DNA from: Pseudenterobacter timonensis
GTDB lineage: Bacteria; Pseudomonadota; Gammaproteobacteria; Enterobacterales; Enterobacteriaceae
DNA length: 64,000 nucleotides
Direction: 5' to 3'
NCBI RefSeq assembly: GCF_900021175.1
Contig: NZ_FCOP01000003.1
Location: 1-64,000, forward strand
Program-made: the position numbers and the translations under genes
In this document: piece after piece, positions 1-9,839 of the stretch
How positions within the stretch are numbered: position 1 is the stretch's first letter
Layout of the letters: every line of letters starts with the position of its first letter
The notes under the pieces: model-generated
What the model was told of the DNA's origin: nothing
The model's input: the letters and a program-made list of their open reading frames with translations, nothing else
The model's database searches: none

Positions 1-126
1 ATTAAACTTCGTAATGAATTACGTGTTCACTCAATGAGACTTGGTATTCATTTATTGTCCGAAGACATTAAGAATCCATGTCACCTGAGTGCCCACACAG
101 ATTGTCTGATAAATTGTTAAAGAGCA
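1..126 (-). other. rRNA operon leader with boxA antitermination site
   Basis: Read on the minus strand this is the leader that precedes a 16S rRNA gene. The boxA core TGCTCTTTAACA lies at 115-126 and is followed by the highly conserved enterobacterial leader (CAATTTATCAGACAATCTG and onward). boxA recruits the Nus-factor complex that makes transcription of rRNA genes termination-resistant. The 16S gene itself should start just beyond position 1, outside the window. The position after murI matches rrnB of E. coli. Confidence 0.9.
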
Positions 127-162
127 GTGCCGCTTCGTTTTTCGCTGCGGCGCGGGGTGTGC

Positions 163-190
163 ATATTACGCTTTCCCGCTTCAGAGTCAA
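163..190 (-). promoter_or_regulatory. rRNA operon promoter P2
   Basis: On the minus strand a -35 TTGACT (185-190) and a -10 TAATAT (163-168) are separated by 16 bp. This is the usual rrn P2 layout, about 125 bp downstream of P1. The GCGCCG-rich segment after the -10 fits a growth-rate-controlled rrn promoter. Confidence 0.85.
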
Positions 191-293
191 GCTTTTATTT
201 TCGCTTTTCTCCGGGATCCTTCAGCGGCTTTCGCCGGGAGAACCCTGCTGACCCGGCGGCTTGCGTGCCGTTGTTCCGTGTCAGTGGTGGCGC

Positions 294-345
294 ATTATAG
301 GGAGTTCTCAGACGTTGACAACCCCTCTTTTAAAAAAAACTTTCA
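294..345 (-). promoter_or_regulatory. rRNA operon promoter P1 with UP element
   Basis: On the minus strand the -35 TTGTCA (316-321) and the perfect -10 TATAAT (294-299) are 16 bp apart. This is followed by GCGCCACCACTGAC, the GC-rich discriminator typical of rrn P1. An A/T tract just upstream (about 328-345) is a good UP element. FIS sites would be expected further upstream, inside the 3' end of murI; I did not resolve individual FIS sites. Confidence 0.88.
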
Positions 346-372
346 ACCGTCTCTTTTTTGCTCAAAACCGTG

Positions 373-1224
373 CTACAGCGCTAGTTTTTCGAGCGTTTCG
401 AAACCGTAACGCCGCAAAACGGGTGAAAGTTGCTCAGTTTCTGCGGTTAAGGCCATGCAGAACGCCTTATTCATATCAGCAGATTTTGCATCTGGCGCTT
501 CATGTTCAAGAAGCCAGGCGGTTCGACGTGCAATCGCCGCACCCGAATCGACCAGTCGTGTTCCTTCCGGCAGTACCTGAAGTAGCTCTTCCTTCAGTAA
601 AGGGAAATGGGTACATCCCAGCACCACCGTGTCTGGCGGCTCCGGCATACGCAGCCACGGACGTAAAATCCGCCGCAGTTCGTCCAGCGAAACGGCGTCA
701 CCGTGCAGTTTTGCTTCGGCCATCTCCACCAGCTCCGCCGAGCCGAGCATTTCGATCTGGCATTCATGCGCGAAGCGTTCAATAAGCTCGTGGGTATAAG
801 GACGCTTGACGGTGCCCCGCGTGGCCAGTAATCCCACGATGCCATTCGCCGTTAATCGCGCCGCAGGCTTAATCGCTGGCACCACGCCGACCACAGGAAA
901 CTGGAACTTTTCTCTTAGCGCGGGCAGGGAGACGGTACTTGCCGTGTTGCAGGCAATCACCGCCAACGCGAGGGGGTAGCGCTTCTGGACCGCAGTGACG
1001 ATTTCCACCACGCGTTCGACGATAAACGCTTCGCTCTTCTCCCCATACGGGAAAGCGACATTATCAAAAGCGTAAATATAATGCAGATCCGGCAGGAGTT
1101 GCCGAATCTCGTCGTAGACTGAAAGCCCACCGACGCCGGAGTCAAACACCAGCACGGTGGGACGTGCATCAGAAGGTGTAGCTGCCAGACAAGGTGTATT
1201 CCCGTCCTGCAGTTTCGTAGCCAT
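373..1224 (-). CDS. murI: glutamate racemase
   Basis: Cytosolic, cofactor-independent racemase converting L-glutamate to D-glutamate for peptidoglycan precursor synthesis. The 283-residue product shows both catalytic cysteines in their family contexts, ACNTAS (Cys92) and GCTHFPLL (Cys204), plus the N-terminal [11 protein letters not shown] substrate loop. The length is close to the 285 residues of E. coli MurI, including the N-terminal extension seen in enterobacteria that binds the UDP-MurNAc-Ala activator. The start codon lies inside the 3' end of btuB (56-nt overlap), so the two genes are likely co-transcribed and translationally linked. The stop lies only about 50 nt from the rrn P1 UP element. 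Identification is secure. Confidence 0.97.
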   Translation of the reverse strand: MATKLQDGNTPCLAATPSDARPTVLVFDSGVGGLSVYDEIRQLLPDLHYIYAFDNVAFPYGEKSEAFIVERVVEIVTAVQKRYPLALAVIACNTASTVSLPALREKFQFPVVGVVPAIKPAARLTANGIVGLLATRGTVKRPYTHELIERFAHECQIEMLGSAELVEMAEAKLHGDAVSLDELRRILRPWLRMPEPPDTVVLGCTHFPLLKEELLQVLPEGTRLVDSGAAIARRTAWLLEHEAPDAKSADMNKAFCMALTAETEQLSPVLRRYGFETLEKLAL

Positions 1225-3016
1225 AAACTGTCTCGTAATCTTTATCGAACAGGTTGGCTATTTTACCATGAACTGTCAGATGTGAGGTGACCGGATACGA
1301 AACTGCGACATCCCACAGGCTTACGCCGCCCATTTTCACTTTCTCAGACGGAGAGGTGGTGAAGTTGGTGTCGTAACGCGTGCCGAGATAGTGATAAGTC
1401 AGGCTCCAGTCAAAATCATAGATCTGCGTATCAAGCTGATATTTCACCTGCTGTTTCGCCCGGCGGTCCAGCGGCTTGTCCGTTTTCGCATTGCGGGCAT
1501 CCACATAGTCATAGCTGACGCTGTGTGTAACCGGCCCGGTATCGAACGACGCGGTGGCCTCCACGCCTTTAATACGCGCTTTGCCGACGTTGTAATACTT
1601 CATCAGGCCATTGTCATAGTCGATCAGGTTATCGACATCATTTCGATAGCCCGAAACCCGCCAGTTGACGCCCGCCGTCAGCCCTTCGAACGCCCCTTCC
1701 CACTGCTTGCTCTCTTCAGGATCAAGCTTGTCATTGCCATAGAAGCCATAGAGTTGACCCAGGTTTGGTGCCTTATAGGCTGTACCGTAAGAGGCCACGA
1801 AGCGGTAGCCGTCGATAAACTCCCAGGCGGCGCTGCTCTGCCAGGTGCCGTGTTGACCAAATTGCGAGTTGTCGTCGCTGCGCACAGCGCCTTCCAGCGT
1901 AAACTCACCTACCTGTTGCAGCGCCGTCAGGTAGATACCCGTGTTTCGCAGTTCATAAGCGTCCGTAACGTAGTTGGTGCCCGGCTCGGTGCTCTGCTTT
2001 TGCCAGTCGATACCCGCACCAATGTTGCCGTGCCCCACGACCACGGAGTTAGACCACTGCACGTTATACTGCTGGATTTCATCCAGCGTGGCGGAGGAGT
2101 CGTAACGTCCCAGATGGGGATCGTAGTTATAGTCCTTGCTGTGGCTGTAGCTGGAGAGCAGCTGCGAATGGAAGAAATCGTTGTTAAAACGCAGCCCGGC
2201 ATCCCAGGTCTGGCTGTAAAGCTGGCGGGTATCCACCAGCACGTCGGGTGTATAGCTGCTGTAATAACCATCGTAGGCGGTACGGTTGCTGTAGCCATAC
2301 CCGCGGATCACGCCGCTCCACTGGTCAGAAAAAGCGTGTTCGAGCGCGCCATAGACCGTTTTATTCATAAAGCCGTCGCGATCGGTCTGGGCCAGGCCGC
2401 CGGTATTACCGTCCGCCACGACGTCATAGCCTTTGGTATAGGTATAGTCGCCAGCCAGCGTGACGCGCGTGCTGTCGCCAAGCGTCTGCTGCGTACTGCC
2501 GCCATAATTCTGATAGCCGTGGGAGCCCACGCCAGCATTCAGCGTGGTGCCATCTTTCTCGCGCGTGGTGATGATATTCACAACCCCGCCGATGGCGTCG
2601 GAACCGTAGACGGCGGATCGCGGCCCGCGAATATATTCGATACGCTGTACCAGCGAAATCGGGAACTGGCTCAGATCTGACGATCCGCTGACGCCCGCCT
2701 GGTTAAGGCGGATACCGTCGACCAGTATCAGTACGTGGCTGGAGTTAGTGCCGCGAATAAAAAGAGAGGAGAGTTGCCCCATACCGCCATTCTGCGCGAT
2801 ATCCACACCGGGCAGGCGACGCAGAACGTCAATCACCGTGTTTGACTGCCAGCGGTCAATATCCTGGCGCGTCACCACGCTCACCGGAGCGAGCACCGTA
2901 TTACGAGGTTGCTGAAAACGGCTGGCCGTTACTACCATCGTGCTGTCGCTATCCTGCGCCCAGCCCGAAAATGCCGTGACGGAAAGCACCGTCAACAGCG
3001 AGACTTTTTTAATCAT
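1169..3016 (-). CDS. btuB: TonB-dependent vitamin B12 outer membrane receptor
   Basis: Outer-membrane 22-strand barrel that imports cobalamins using TonB energy and also serves as a receptor for colicins and phage. The start at MIKK is chosen because it gives a normal signal peptide ([20 protein letters not shown], cleavage before QDS) and a 615-residue protein, close to E. coli BtuB; an upstream ATG adding five residues is less likely. The TonB box is DSTMVVTA near the mature N-terminus. It is followed by a plug domain ([36 protein letters not shown]), and the chain ends in an aromatic residue (SGSYTF) as barrel proteins do. Expression is under the cobalamin riboswitch upstream. The gene overlaps murI by 56 nt. 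Confidence 0.96.
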   Translation of the reverse strand: MIKKVSLLTVLSVTAFSGWAQDSDSTMVVTASRFQQPRNTVLAPVSVVTRQDIDRWQSNTVIDVLRRLPGVDIAQNGGMGQLSSLFIRGTNSSHVLILVDGIRLNQAGVSGSSDLSQFPISLVQRIEYIRGPRSAVYGSDAIGGVVNIITTREKDGTTLNAGVGSHGYQNYGGSTQQTLGDSTRVTLAGDYTYTKGYDVVADGNTGGLAQTDRDGFMNKTVYGALEHAFSDQWSGVIRGYGYSNRTAYDGYYSSYTPDVLVDTRQLYSQTWDAGLRFNNDFFHSQLLSSYSHSKDYNYDPHLGRYDSSATLDEIQQYNVQWSNSVVVGHGNIGAGIDWQKQSTEPGTNYVTDAYELRNTGIYLTALQQVGEFTLEGAVRSDDNSQFGQHGTWQSSAAWEFIDGYRFVASYGTAYKAPNLGQLYGFYGNDKLDPEESKQWEGAFEGLTAGVNWRVSGYRNDVDNLIDYDNGLMKYYNVGKARIKGVEATASFDTGPVTHSVSYDYVDARNAKTDKPLDRRAKQQVKYQLDTQIYDFDWSLTYHYLGTRYDTNFTTSPSEKVKMGGVSLWDVAVSYPVTSHLTVHGKIANLFDKDYETVYGYETAGREYTLSGSYTF

Positions 3017-3039
3017 TGTTAAAGCATCCACACTCTATA

Positions 3040-3245
3040 AAGGATGCCGCAGGTCTCATCCATAGCACGCGATGACGGGACCAAATGCGACGTGATTCCG
3101 GCAGGTCTTCGGGCTGGGTGGCGTGTTGTGGATAAAGACTTCCCGCTTTCGCAGTGTCTGCTGCTCTTATCCCGCCAGTCGTTACCGCTGCGCGTCAGCT
3201 CCAGATTTGCACTGGATTCCCTTTTCACTCTCAGGAGACCGGAAG
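3040..3245 (-). promoter_or_regulatory. adenosylcobalamin riboswitch (btuB leader)
   Basis: The leader upstream of btuB contains the conserved B12 box. On the minus strand it reads AGCCCGAAGACCTGCC, occupying 3100-3115. Surrounding GC-rich segments can pair as in the cobalamin aptamer. In E. coli the btuB aptamer hides the ribosome-binding site when adenosylcobalamin is bound, shutting off receptor synthesis. The outer limits given here are estimates from the conserved core; I did not fold the RNA. The rest of the gap to trmA (3246-3362) should hold the divergent promoters. Confidence 0.85.
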
Positions 3246-3362
3246 CAGGATGCTACAATCAGATATGTATAGATGTCCAGACTTCCATGACCGATAAAGG
3301 CTGGACATCCCCTGTACAATCCCTACAATCCCCGCGTTATTTACTCTCATTCAGGATGCATC

Positions 3363-4463
3363 ATGACCCCCGAACATCTCCCGACAGAACAGTACGACGC
3401 GCAGCTGGCAGAGAAAGTGGTCCGCCTGCAAAGTATGATGGCGCCTTTTGCCGCGCCGGTTCCTGAGGTGTTCCGCTCGCCGGTCAGCCACTATCGCATG
3501 CGTGCCGAGTTCCGCATCTGGCACGACGGGGACGATCTCTACCACATTATTTTTGATCAGCAGACTAAATCGCGTATCCGCGTCGACAGTTTCCCGGCGG
3601 CGAGCGAGCTGATTAACCAGCTGATGGGCCTGATGATTGAGGGGGTGCGTCATAACCCGGTGCTGCGCCACAAGCTGTTTCAGATCGATTACCTGACCAC
3701 GCAGAGCAACCAGGCGATTGTCTCGCTGCTCTACCATAAAGCGCTGAACGATGAATGGCGCGAGCAGGCTCAGGCGCTGCGCGATGCGCTGCGGGCGCAG
3801 GGTCTTAACGTCCATCTCATTGGACGGGCTACCAAAACCAAAATCATGCTGGATCAGGATTATATCGATGAGCGACTGCCGGTCGCCGGAAAAGAGATGA
3901 TCTACCGCCAGGTGGAAAACAGCTTTACCCAGCCAAATGCGGCGATGAACGTGCAGATGCTGGAATGGGCGCTCAACGTTACCGAAGGCTCGAAGGGCGA
4001 CCTGCTGGAGCTGTACTGCGGCAACGGTAACTTTTCGCTGGCGCTGGCGCGCAACTTTGACCGCGTGCTGGCCACCGAGATCGCTAAGCCATCGGTCGCG
4101 GCGGCGCAATATAATATTGCGGCGAATCAGATCGAAAACGTGCAAATTATCCGCATGGCGGCCGAAGAGTTCACCCAGGCGATGAACGGCGTGCGTGAGT
4201 TTAACCGTCTGCAGGGGATTGATTTAAAAAGCTACCAGTGTGAGACCATTTTTGTCGATCCGCCGCGCAGCGGGCTGGATAGCGAAACCGAAAAAATGGT
4301 GCAGGCCTATCCGCGTATTCTCTATATCTCCTGCAACCCGGAGACCCTGTGTAAGAATCTGGAAACGCTGAGCCAGACGCACAGGGTTGAGCGTCTGGCG
4401 CTCTTCGACCAGTTCCCCTACACGCATCATATGGAGTGCGGCGTCTTACTGACCGCGAAGTAA
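3363..4463 (+). CDS. trmA: tRNA (uracil-5-)-methyltransferase
   Basis: SAM-dependent enzyme forming ribothymidine at U54 in the T-loop of tRNAs (and methylating tmRNA). The protein has 366 residues, the same as E. coli TrmA. Visible motifs are the SAM-binding [14 protein letters not shown], the DPPRSGLD motif, the nucleophile SCNPETL (Cys324), and the general base glutamate in HHMECG (Glu358). It lacks the N-terminal TRAM domain and iron-sulfur cysteines of the RlmC/RlmD relatives, which supports TrmA rather than those paralogues. It is transcribed divergently from btuB and appears monocistronic. A REP element follows the stop. Confidence 0.96.
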   Translation: MTPEHLPTEQYDAQLAEKVVRLQSMMAPFAAPVPEVFRSPVSHYRMRAEFRIWHDGDDLYHIIFDQQTKSRIRVDSFPAASELINQLMGLMIEGVRHNPVLRHKLFQIDYLTTQSNQAIVSLLYHKALNDEWREQAQALRDALRAQGLNVHLIGRATKTKIMLDQDYIDERLPVAGKEMIYRQVENSFTQPNAAMNVQMLEWALNVTEGSKGDLLELYCGNGNFSLALARNFDRVLATEIAKPSVAAAQYNIAANQIENVQIIRMAAEEFTQAMNGVREFNRLQGIDLKSYQCETIFVDPPRSGLDSETEKMVQAYPRILYISCNPETLCKNLETLSQTHRVERLALFDQFPYTHHMECGVLLTAK

Positions 4464-4506
4464 CAGGGTTATCGTAGGGCAGGTCAGCGTAGCGCCACCT
4501 GCCAAA

Positions 4507-4540
4507 TGCCGGATAGCGTTTCGCTTATCCGGCCTACAAC
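4507..4540. repeat. REP palindrome (GTAGGCCGG type)
   Basis: Short palindromic element, TGCCGGATAGCG then CTTATCCGGCCTAC, between the convergent stops of trmA and yijD. It belongs to the classical enterobacterial REP family, which recurs at several other intergenic sites in this window. It may act as a weak bidirectional terminator or mRNA stabiliser. Confidence 0.8.
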
Positions 4541-4550
4541 ATCCAGAACC

Positions 4551-4910
4551 CTACTCCGGCAGCCGGCTTTTACGGCTACGCATACGCGAGCCGATCCAGA
4601 ATACCAGCGCCACGGAGAGCACCGCCGGCAGGAAGTTCGAGCCGATATCGGGATATTCCGCGCGCACGACGGTACTATAAAGCAGGACGCCAAGCACGAA
4701 AAAGGCCGCCGCCAGGCCGGGTAAGCCCACCGGCATGGTGCGATTCTGATAGCGCTGATGGAGACAGTAGACCGTTAACGCCAGCGCGATAATCGGGAAA
4801 ATCGAAAACGGCACGACAGAGCTAAACAATGCTGCAAACGTGCCGTTGATGGACAAGCCAGCGATCAATGCCAGCAACAACGTACCTTTATCCTGACCTG
4901 ACTGTTTCAT
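4551..4910 (-). CDS. yijD: inner-membrane protein of the YijD family
   Basis: A 119-residue hydrophobic protein with four apparent transmembrane segments (around residues 9-27, 33-50, 62-80 and 90-107) and a basic C-terminal tail, [11 protein letters not shown]. Length and sequence match E. coli YijD, whose function is not established. It begins 9 nt after the stop of fabR and is read in the same direction, so the two form a fabR-yijD unit. This may imply a role linked to membrane lipid status, but that is inference from position only. Confidence 0.9.
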   Translation of the reverse strand: MKQSGQDKGTLLLALIAGLSINGTFAALFSSVVPFSIFPIIALALTVYCLHQRYQNRTMPVGLPGLAAAFFVLGVLLYSTVVRAEYPDIGSNFLPAVLSVALVFWIGSRMRSRKSRLPE

Positions 4911-4919
4911 TACTCACCT

Positions 4920-5555
4920 TCACTCATCAACCTGATGCGCCAGTTTTTCCTGTTCACGGCGATACCAGTAATAAGCGCCTTTGGAGATCATTCGCAACTG
5001 TAGCACCAGTCTCTCCTCAAGCTGCTTGCGTTGTTCCGCGCCCACATCCAGTGCTTCGGCGCCCGCACTAAAGACAATGGTCACCATCGCCTCGGCCTGC
5101 GCTTCGGTAAAGGCGCGCGGCATATGGTTTTCGAGTTCAAGATAGTCGGCAAGTTCCGCGATGAAATGCTGGATTTCGCGCGCTACCGCGGCACGAAACG
5201 CCGCCGACGTGCCAGAACGCTCCCGCAACAGCAGGCGGAAAGCGTTGGGATTATTGCCAATAAACTCCATAAATGTGGAGACGGAGGTGCGGATCACGCT
5301 GCCCCCTTTAGCGATACGCTGTCGGGCCTGGCGCATAAGCTGGCGCAACATCAGGCCGCTTTCGTCCACCATGGTCAGACCCAGTTCATCCACATCGCGA
5401 AAATGGCGATAGAAGGATGTCGGCGCGATCCCGGCTTCGCGTGCCACTTCGCGCAGGCTCAGGCTGGCAAAGCTCCGCTCGGCGCTCAGTTGACTGAATG
5501 CCGCTTCCACCAGCGAACGGCGGGTTTTTTCTTTTTGTTGTGCTCTTACGCCCAT
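4920..5555 (-). CDS. fabR: TetR-family repressor of unsaturated fatty acid synthesis
   Basis: Cytosolic DNA-binding repressor of fabA and fabB that senses the ratio of saturated to unsaturated acyl thioesters. The start at [13 protein letters not shown] is chosen because it gives the family N-terminus and 211 residues; an in-frame upstream ATG would add 42 unlikely residues. The N-terminal TetR helix-turn-helix ([20 protein letters not shown] followed by YRHF, residues about 31-54) is clear. The rest is the helical ligand and dimer domain. It is followed closely by yijD and is divergent from sthA, as in E. coli. Confidence 0.94.
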   Translation of the reverse strand: MGVRAQQKEKTRRSLVEAAFSQLSAERSFASLSLREVAREAGIAPTSFYRHFRDVDELGLTMVDESGLMLRQLMRQARQRIAKGGSVIRTSVSTFMEFIGNNPNAFRLLLRERSGTSAAFRAAVAREIQHFIAELADYLELENHMPRAFTEAQAEAMVTIVFSAGAEALDVGAEQRKQLEERLVLQLRMISKGAYYWYRREQEKLAHQVDE

Positions 5556-5754
5556 CACGATAATTGAATCCTTCCAAAGGCCTGCTGGCACTATACCAGA
5601 GAATAAATTAGATCGGTTTGCGTCACTTTGTGAATGATTGTTTACGCGCGGTTTGTGCTTCAGGACCGGAAAAAAGCACAACGATAATTGGGTTATCCCG
5701 GCAATGATGTTACCATTCTGTTGCTTTTATGTATAAGAACAGGTAAGCCTTACC

Positions 5755-7155
5755 ATGCCACATACCTACGATTACGACGCAATAGTTATTGGTTCCGGCC
5801 CGGGCGGCGAAGGCGCAGCCATGGGACTGGTGAAACAGGGAGCCAGAGTCGCGGTGATTGAGCGCTACCATAACGTTGGCGGCGGATGCACTCACTGGGG
5901 CACCATCCCCTCCAAAGCCCTTCGCCACGCCGTTAGCCGCATTATCGAATTTAACCAGAATCCCCTCTACAGCGACCATTCCCGACTTCTTCGATCTTCA
6001 TTCGCCGATATTCTGAACCACGCTGACAACGTGATTAACCAGCAAACGCGAATGCGACAGGGGTTCTACGAACGTAACCACTGCGAGATTTTACAGGGCA
6101 ACGCCCGCTTCGTGGATCAACACACGCTGGCGCTGGAGTGTCACGACGGCTCTGTTGAAACCCTGACGGCAGAAAAATTTATTATCGCCTGCGGCTCGCG
6201 CCCTTATCATCCGGCGGACGTCGACTTCAGCCATCCGCGTATCTACGATAGCGACTCCATCCTGAGCCTGCACCACGAGCCGCGCCACGTCATTATTTAC
6301 GGCGCCGGGGTGATTGGCTGCGAATATGCTTCTATCTTCCGCGGGATGGATGTCAAAGTAGATCTCATCAACACCCGCGACCGCCTGCTGGCCTTTCTCG
6401 ATCAGGAGATGTCTGACTCCCTCTCCTACCACTTCTGGAACAGCGGCGTGGTGATTCGCCACAACGAAGAGTATGAGAAGATCGAAGGCTGCGACGACGG
6501 GGTCATCATGCACCTCAAGTCCGGCAAAAAGCTGAAGGCCGACTGCCTGCTTTACGCGAATGGCCGCACCGGCAACACCGACTCGCTGGCGCTGGAGAAT
6601 CTCGGGCTGGAAACCGACAGCCGCGGCCAGCTGAAGGTCAACAGCATGTACCAGACCGCTCTGCCGCACGTTTACGCGGTGGGGGACGTGATTGGCTATC
6701 CGAGCCTGGCTTCTGCCGCCTACGACCAGGGGCGTATCGCCGCGCAGGCCCTGGTGAAAGGAGAAGCGACCGCACATCTGATCGAAGATATTCCTACCGG
6801 GATTTACACTATTCCGGAAATCAGTTCGGTCGGAAAAACCGAACAGCAGCTGACCTCCATGAAGGTGCCCTATGAGGTAGGACGCGCGCAGTTTAAACAC
6901 CTGGCGCGGGCGCAGATTGTGGGCATGAGCGTGGGTACGCTGAAGATCCTCTTCCATCGTGAGACGAAAGAGATCTTAGGGATCCACTGCTTTGGCGAGC
7001 GTGCGGCGGAGATTATCCATATCGGCCAGGCGATCATGGAGCAAAAAGGTGGCGGTAACACCATCGAATACTTCGTTAACACCACCTTTAACTACCCGAC
7101 CATGGCGGAAGCCTATCGGGTAGCGGCGCTGAACGGCTTAAACCGCCTGTTTTAA
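5755..7155 (+). CDS. sthA: soluble pyridine nucleotide transhydrogenase
   Basis: Cytosolic FAD enzyme transferring hydride between NADPH and NAD+, mainly draining excess NADPH. The 466-residue protein has the N-terminal FAD-binding [10 protein letters not shown], the nucleotide-binding [13 protein letters not shown] and the [14 protein letters not shown] flavin motif, followed by the dimerisation domain. It belongs to the disulfide oxidoreductase fold, but the redox-active CxxxxC pair is broken: the motif reads [15 protein letters not shown] with a single cysteine, as expected for this transhydrogenase. Its 3' end overlaps the convergent oxyR by 18 nt. It is also called UdhA. Confidence 0.96.
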   Translation: MPHTYDYDAIVIGSGPGGEGAAMGLVKQGARVAVIERYHNVGGGCTHWGTIPSKALRHAVSRIIEFNQNPLYSDHSRLLRSSFADILNHADNVINQQTRMRQGFYERNHCEILQGNARFVDQHTLALECHDGSVETLTAEKFIIACGSRPYHPADVDFSHPRIYDSDSILSLHHEPRHVIIYGAGVIGCEYASIFRGMDVKVDLINTRDRLLAFLDQEMSDSLSYHFWNSGVVIRHNEEYEKIEGCDDGVIMHLKSGKKLKADCLLYANGRTGNTDSLALENLGLETDSRGQLKVNSMYQTALPHVYAVGDVIGYPSLASAAYDQGRIAAQALVKGEATAHLIEDIPTGIYTIPEISSVGKTEQQLTSMKVPYEVGRAQFKHLARAQIVGMSVGTLKILFHRETKEILGIHCFGERAAEIIHIGQAIMEQKGGGNTIEYFVNTTFNYPTMAEAYRVAALNGLNRLF

Positions 7156-8055
7156 GGTCCGGTCAAAGTGGCCATCCATCGTTCCACGGATGGCCTCTGC
7201 CAGCTGCTCATAGCGGCTGCGCAGCGGCGATCCCGGACGGTATACCAGGCCAATGGTGCGGCGTGGTTCCGGCTTGATACAAGGCAGATAGATTACGCCG
7301 TCGCGTTTACGCTCGCCCGGTACGGCCAGCGCCGGCAGCAGCGTAATGCCGCTTCCCGCCGCGACCATATTTCGCAAGGTCTCCAGACTGGTGGCGCGGA
7401 AATGGGTATCTTCATCCGCCCCCGCTTCAAAACAGAAGCCCATCGCCTGGTCGCGCAGACAGTGACCATCCTCCAGCATCAGCAGTTTTTCACCCGCCAG
7501 CTCACCCATGGAGACGCGATCGCGGTTCGCCCAGGGGTGATCTTCATAGATCGCCAGCATCATCGGCTCGTCAAACAGCGGCACCTCGATAAAGGCTTCG
7601 CTCTCTTTTACCAGCGCCAGGATCGCGCAGTCGAGCTTACCGCTGTCGAGTTGCGCCAGCAGCTGATGGGTTTGCGCTTCGTGCAGGTACATTTCCAGTT
7701 TAGGGAATGTCTGGTGCAGCATCGGGATAATTTGCGGCAACAGGTAAGGGCTAATCGTTGGGATCAGGCCAATATGCAGCGGGCCGGACATGGTTTCACC
7801 CTGCTGGCTAGCCATCTCCTTAAGCACCTTCACTTCACGCAGTACGGTACGCGCCTGATCGACCAGCAGCAGGCCCGCCTGAGTAAACAGGACCTTACGG
7901 CTGGTACGCTCCAGAAGCATGACGCCCAGCTCATCTTCCAGCTTACGGATCTGGCCGCTCAGCGTGGGCTGGCTAACGTGGCAGGAATCCGCCGCACGGC
8001 GGAAATGACGATGCTCGGCTAATGCCACCAAGTATTCAAGATCGCGAATATTCAT
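7138..8055 (-). CDS. oxyR: LysR-type peroxide-sensing regulator
   Basis: Tetrameric transcription factor that is activated by peroxide through an intramolecular disulfide and turns on katG, ahpCF, dps and oxyS. The protein has 305 residues, as in E. coli. It has an N-terminal LysR winged helix (residues about 1-60, [19 protein letters not shown]), and both redox cysteines are at the expected positions, Cys199 and Cys208 ([18 protein letters not shown]). It is convergent with sthA and overlaps it by 18 nt. It is divergent from oxyS across a shared OxyR site, which also mediates negative autoregulation. Confidence 0.97.
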   Translation of the reverse strand: MNIRDLEYLVALAEHRHFRRAADSCHVSQPTLSGQIRKLEDELGVMLLERTSRKVLFTQAGLLLVDQARTVLREVKVLKEMASQQGETMSGPLHIGLIPTISPYLLPQIIPMLHQTFPKLEMYLHEAQTHQLLAQLDSGKLDCAILALVKESEAFIEVPLFDEPMMLAIYEDHPWANRDRVSMGELAGEKLLMLEDGHCLRDQAMGFCFEAGADEDTHFRATSLETLRNMVAAGSGITLLPALAVPGERKRDGVIYLPCIKPEPRRTIGLVYRPGSPLRSRYEQLAEAIRGTMDGHFDRTLKQAV

Positions 8056-8076
8056 TATTCATCCTCCATCGCCACG

Positions 8077-8113
8077 ATAGTTCATGGCGATAGATAGCAT
8101 AGCAACGAACGAT
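8077..8113. promoter_or_regulatory. OxyR binding site between oxyR and oxyS
   Basis: Four ATAG/CTAT-like half-elements lie at exact 7-bp intervals: ATAG 8077-8080, CGAT 8088-8091, ATAG 8099-8102, CGAT 8110-8113. This is the 37-bp spacing that oxidised OxyR contacts in four adjacent major grooves. The site lies just upstream of the oxyS -10 (about 8137-8142) and over the oxyR promoter, explaining both activation of OxyS and repression of oxyR. Confidence 0.85.
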
Positions 8114-8150
8114 TATCCCTATCAAGTGTTCTGTTGAATAATAGACCACA

Positions 8151-8268
8151 GAGACGAGGCGGGAGCTGTTTGACCCTTGCAATTCCGCCCCTCTGACGAG
8201 TTTCTCTCAAACTCGAACAACTAAAGCCAACGTGAACTTTTGCGGACCCCGTGGTCCGCTTTTTTTTG
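8151..8268 (+). ncRNA. oxyS: OxyS small regulatory RNA
   Basis: Hfq-dependent sRNA made on peroxide stress; in E. coli it represses fhlA, rpoS and nusG. Evidence is its position divergent from oxyR and a long conserved central block (CTAAAGCCAACGTGAACTTT near 8221-8240, including the single-stranded Hfq-binding linker). An intrinsic terminator follows at 8242-8268 (GCGGACC, loop, GGTCCGC, then eight T). The 5' hairpin (GAGACGAGGCGGGAGC...) and the terminator loop differ from E. coli, and the RNA is about 118 nt instead of about 109. The start is placed from the -10-like AATAAT at 8137-8142. Confidence 0.9.
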
Positions 8269-8292
8269 CATAAAAAGCCCAGGGTAAAAGCA

Positions 8293-8318
8293 AAATGGCA
8301 ACCGAAGTTGCCATTTTT
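8293..8318. terminator. bidirectional intrinsic terminator downstream of argH
   Basis: Ten-base-pair stem AAATGGCAAC / GTTGCCATTT with a CGAA tetraloop. T runs on the plus strand and A runs (T on the minus strand) flank it, so it can end transcription from argH on the minus strand and any read-through from oxyS. Confidence 0.8.
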
Positions 8319-8326
8319 AGTGTTTG

Positions 8327-8361
8327 CTCCCTCTCCCCAAAGGAGAGGGCCGGGGTGAGGG
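8327..8361. repeat. half copy of the CCCTCACCCCGG / CTCTCCCC palindromic repeat
   Basis: A single arm (CCCTCTCCCC AAA GGAGAGGG followed by CCGGGGTGAGGG) of the composite repeat found as larger two-armed copies near 12.9, 22.3, 39.3 and 61.5 kb. It lies between the oxyS and argH 3' ends. It has no coding potential of its own. Confidence 0.75.
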
Positions 8362-8387
8362 CACCAGCCCGCACTATTCAAACTAAA

Positions 8388-9761
8388 TCAAACCAACCGG
8401 TTTTTCGCATCCGCAATTGCCTGCGCCACCTGCTTCGGCGATACGCCGCCTTTCGCTGCACGTTTATCCAGGCAGGATTGCAGGGCCAGAATCGGGTAGA
8501 CATCTTCCCCGATAACCGCGCTAAATTTTTGCAGGTCGGCAAGCGTCAACGCTTCCAGGGCTTTACCCTGACGAATCGCTTCCACTACCGCTTCGCCCAC
8601 AATATGGTGCGCCTCACGGAACGGTACCCCTTTCGCCACCAGGTAGTCTGCCAGCTCGGTAGAGTTAGCATAGCCCTGCTGCGCCGCTTCCTGACAGCGC
8701 GGGCGTTTCACCTGAATGCCATCCAGCACCAGCGCGCCCATATGCAGGCAATCCAGCCAGGTGTCGAGCGCATCGAACAGCCCTTCTTTATCTTCCTGCA
8801 TATCTTTGTTATACGCCAGCGGCAGCCCTTTCAGGGTCATCATCATGCCGGTCAGCGCGCCCTGCACGCGGCCACACTTACCGCGAATCAGCTCCAGCGC
8901 GTCCGGATTTTTCTTCTGCGGCATCAGGGAGGAGCCGGAGGTAACGCGGTCGGACAGCTCCACAAACCCGGCTTCGCCAGAGTTAAAGAAGATCAGATCT
9001 TCGGCAAAGCGCGACAAATGCACCATCCCAATAGACGCATTCGACAGCAGCTCCAGCACGTGGTCACGGTCAGAGACGCTATCCAGGCTGTTGCGAGTCG
9101 CACTGGCAAAGCCGAGCCAGCCCGCCAGCTGTTCACGGTCAATCTCATAGGCAGTCCCCGCCAGCGCGCCGCTGCCCAGCGGACTCACGTCCAGGCGCTT
9201 CAGGGTATCCTGCAGACGGCTTTCATCACGCGCCAGCATCTCCACGTAGGCCAGACACCAGTGCGCAAAGGTCACCGGCTGCGCGCGCTGCAGGTGAGTG
9301 TAACCCGGCATCACCGCATCCTGGTTGTTCTGCGCAGTCTCCACCAGCGCGCTCTGCAGCTGACGGGTGGCAGCCAGCAGTTCGGCCACGGTCTCTTTAC
9401 ACCAGAGCTTAAGATCGGTCGCTACCTGATCGTTACGGCTGCGACCCGTATGCAACTTTTTACCGAGCTGGCCAACTTTGTCGATCAGCTTGCCTTCCAC
9501 CCAGCTGTGAATATCTTCCGCGTCGCTTTCCAGAATTTGCTGCGGATTGAGGCGTACCTCTTCCAGCAGGGTGTTCAGCGCCTCTTCCAGCTGAATCTGC
9601 TCGTCCGCCGTCAGCACGCCAACGGTGACCAGCGCTTTGGACCAGGCCACAGAGCCGACAATATCCTGCTCGGCCAGACGGTAGTCGAAGCGCAAAGAGT
9701 CATTGAACTGTTTGAACCGCTGATCCGCTGCCTGTGTGAACCGCCCACCCCAAAGTGCCAT
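8388..9761 (-). CDS. argH: argininosuccinate lyase
   Basis: Last enzyme of arginine synthesis; it cleaves argininosuccinate to arginine and fumarate in the cytosol. The 457-residue length equals E. coli ArgH. The fumarase/aspartase superfamily signature [12 protein letters not shown] is present (residues about 279-290), and the catalytic [12 protein letters not shown] and [12 protein letters not shown] regions are intact. It is the distal gene of argC-argB-argH, read leftward. An 80-nt gap with a REP element separates it from argB, and a terminator follows. Confidence 0.97.
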   Translation of the reverse strand: MALWGGRFTQAADQRFKQFNDSLRFDYRLAEQDIVGSVAWSKALVTVGVLTADEQIQLEEALNTLLEEVRLNPQQILESDAEDIHSWVEGKLIDKVGQLGKKLHTGRSRNDQVATDLKLWCKETVAELLAATRQLQSALVETAQNNQDAVMPGYTHLQRAQPVTFAHWCLAYVEMLARDESRLQDTLKRLDVSPLGSGALAGTAYEIDREQLAGWLGFASATRNSLDSVSDRDHVLELLSNASIGMVHLSRFAEDLIFFNSGEAGFVELSDRVTSGSSLMPQKKNPDALELIRGKCGRVQGALTGMMMTLKGLPLAYNKDMQEDKEGLFDALDTWLDCLHMGALVLDGIQVKRPRCQEAAQQGYANSTELADYLVAKGVPFREAHHIVGEAVVEAIRQGKALEALTLADLQKFSAVIGEDVYPILALQSCLDKRAAKGGVSPKQVAQAIADAKNRLV

Positions 9762-9791
9762 AACATGCTTCCTTAATATCTTTAAATTTCA

Positions 9792-9824
9792 TTGCCGGGT
9801 GGCGCTGCGCTTACCCGGCCTACG
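9792..9824. repeat. REP palindrome between argB and argH
   Basis: TGCCGGGTGGCGCTGCGCTT then ACCCGGCCTACGG, a classical REP unit. Inside an operon such elements stabilise upstream mRNA or cause partial termination, which could lower argH relative to argCB. Confidence 0.8.
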
Positions 9825-9839
9825 GTCATGTAATAAAAC

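Noticed and set aside
1391-2680. 429-codon open frame antisense to btuB
   Set aside because: Shadow of btuB; no start context and low-complexity hydrophobic translation.
5755-7155. Glutathione reductase or lipoamide dehydrogenase instead of transhydrogenase
   Set aside because: The CxxxxC disulfide is missing (single Cys in GGGCTHWGT), which fits SthA and not the disulfide reductases.
8295-9776. 493-codon open frame antisense to argH
   Set aside because: Shadow of argH; runs into a repeat arm and the argH terminator.
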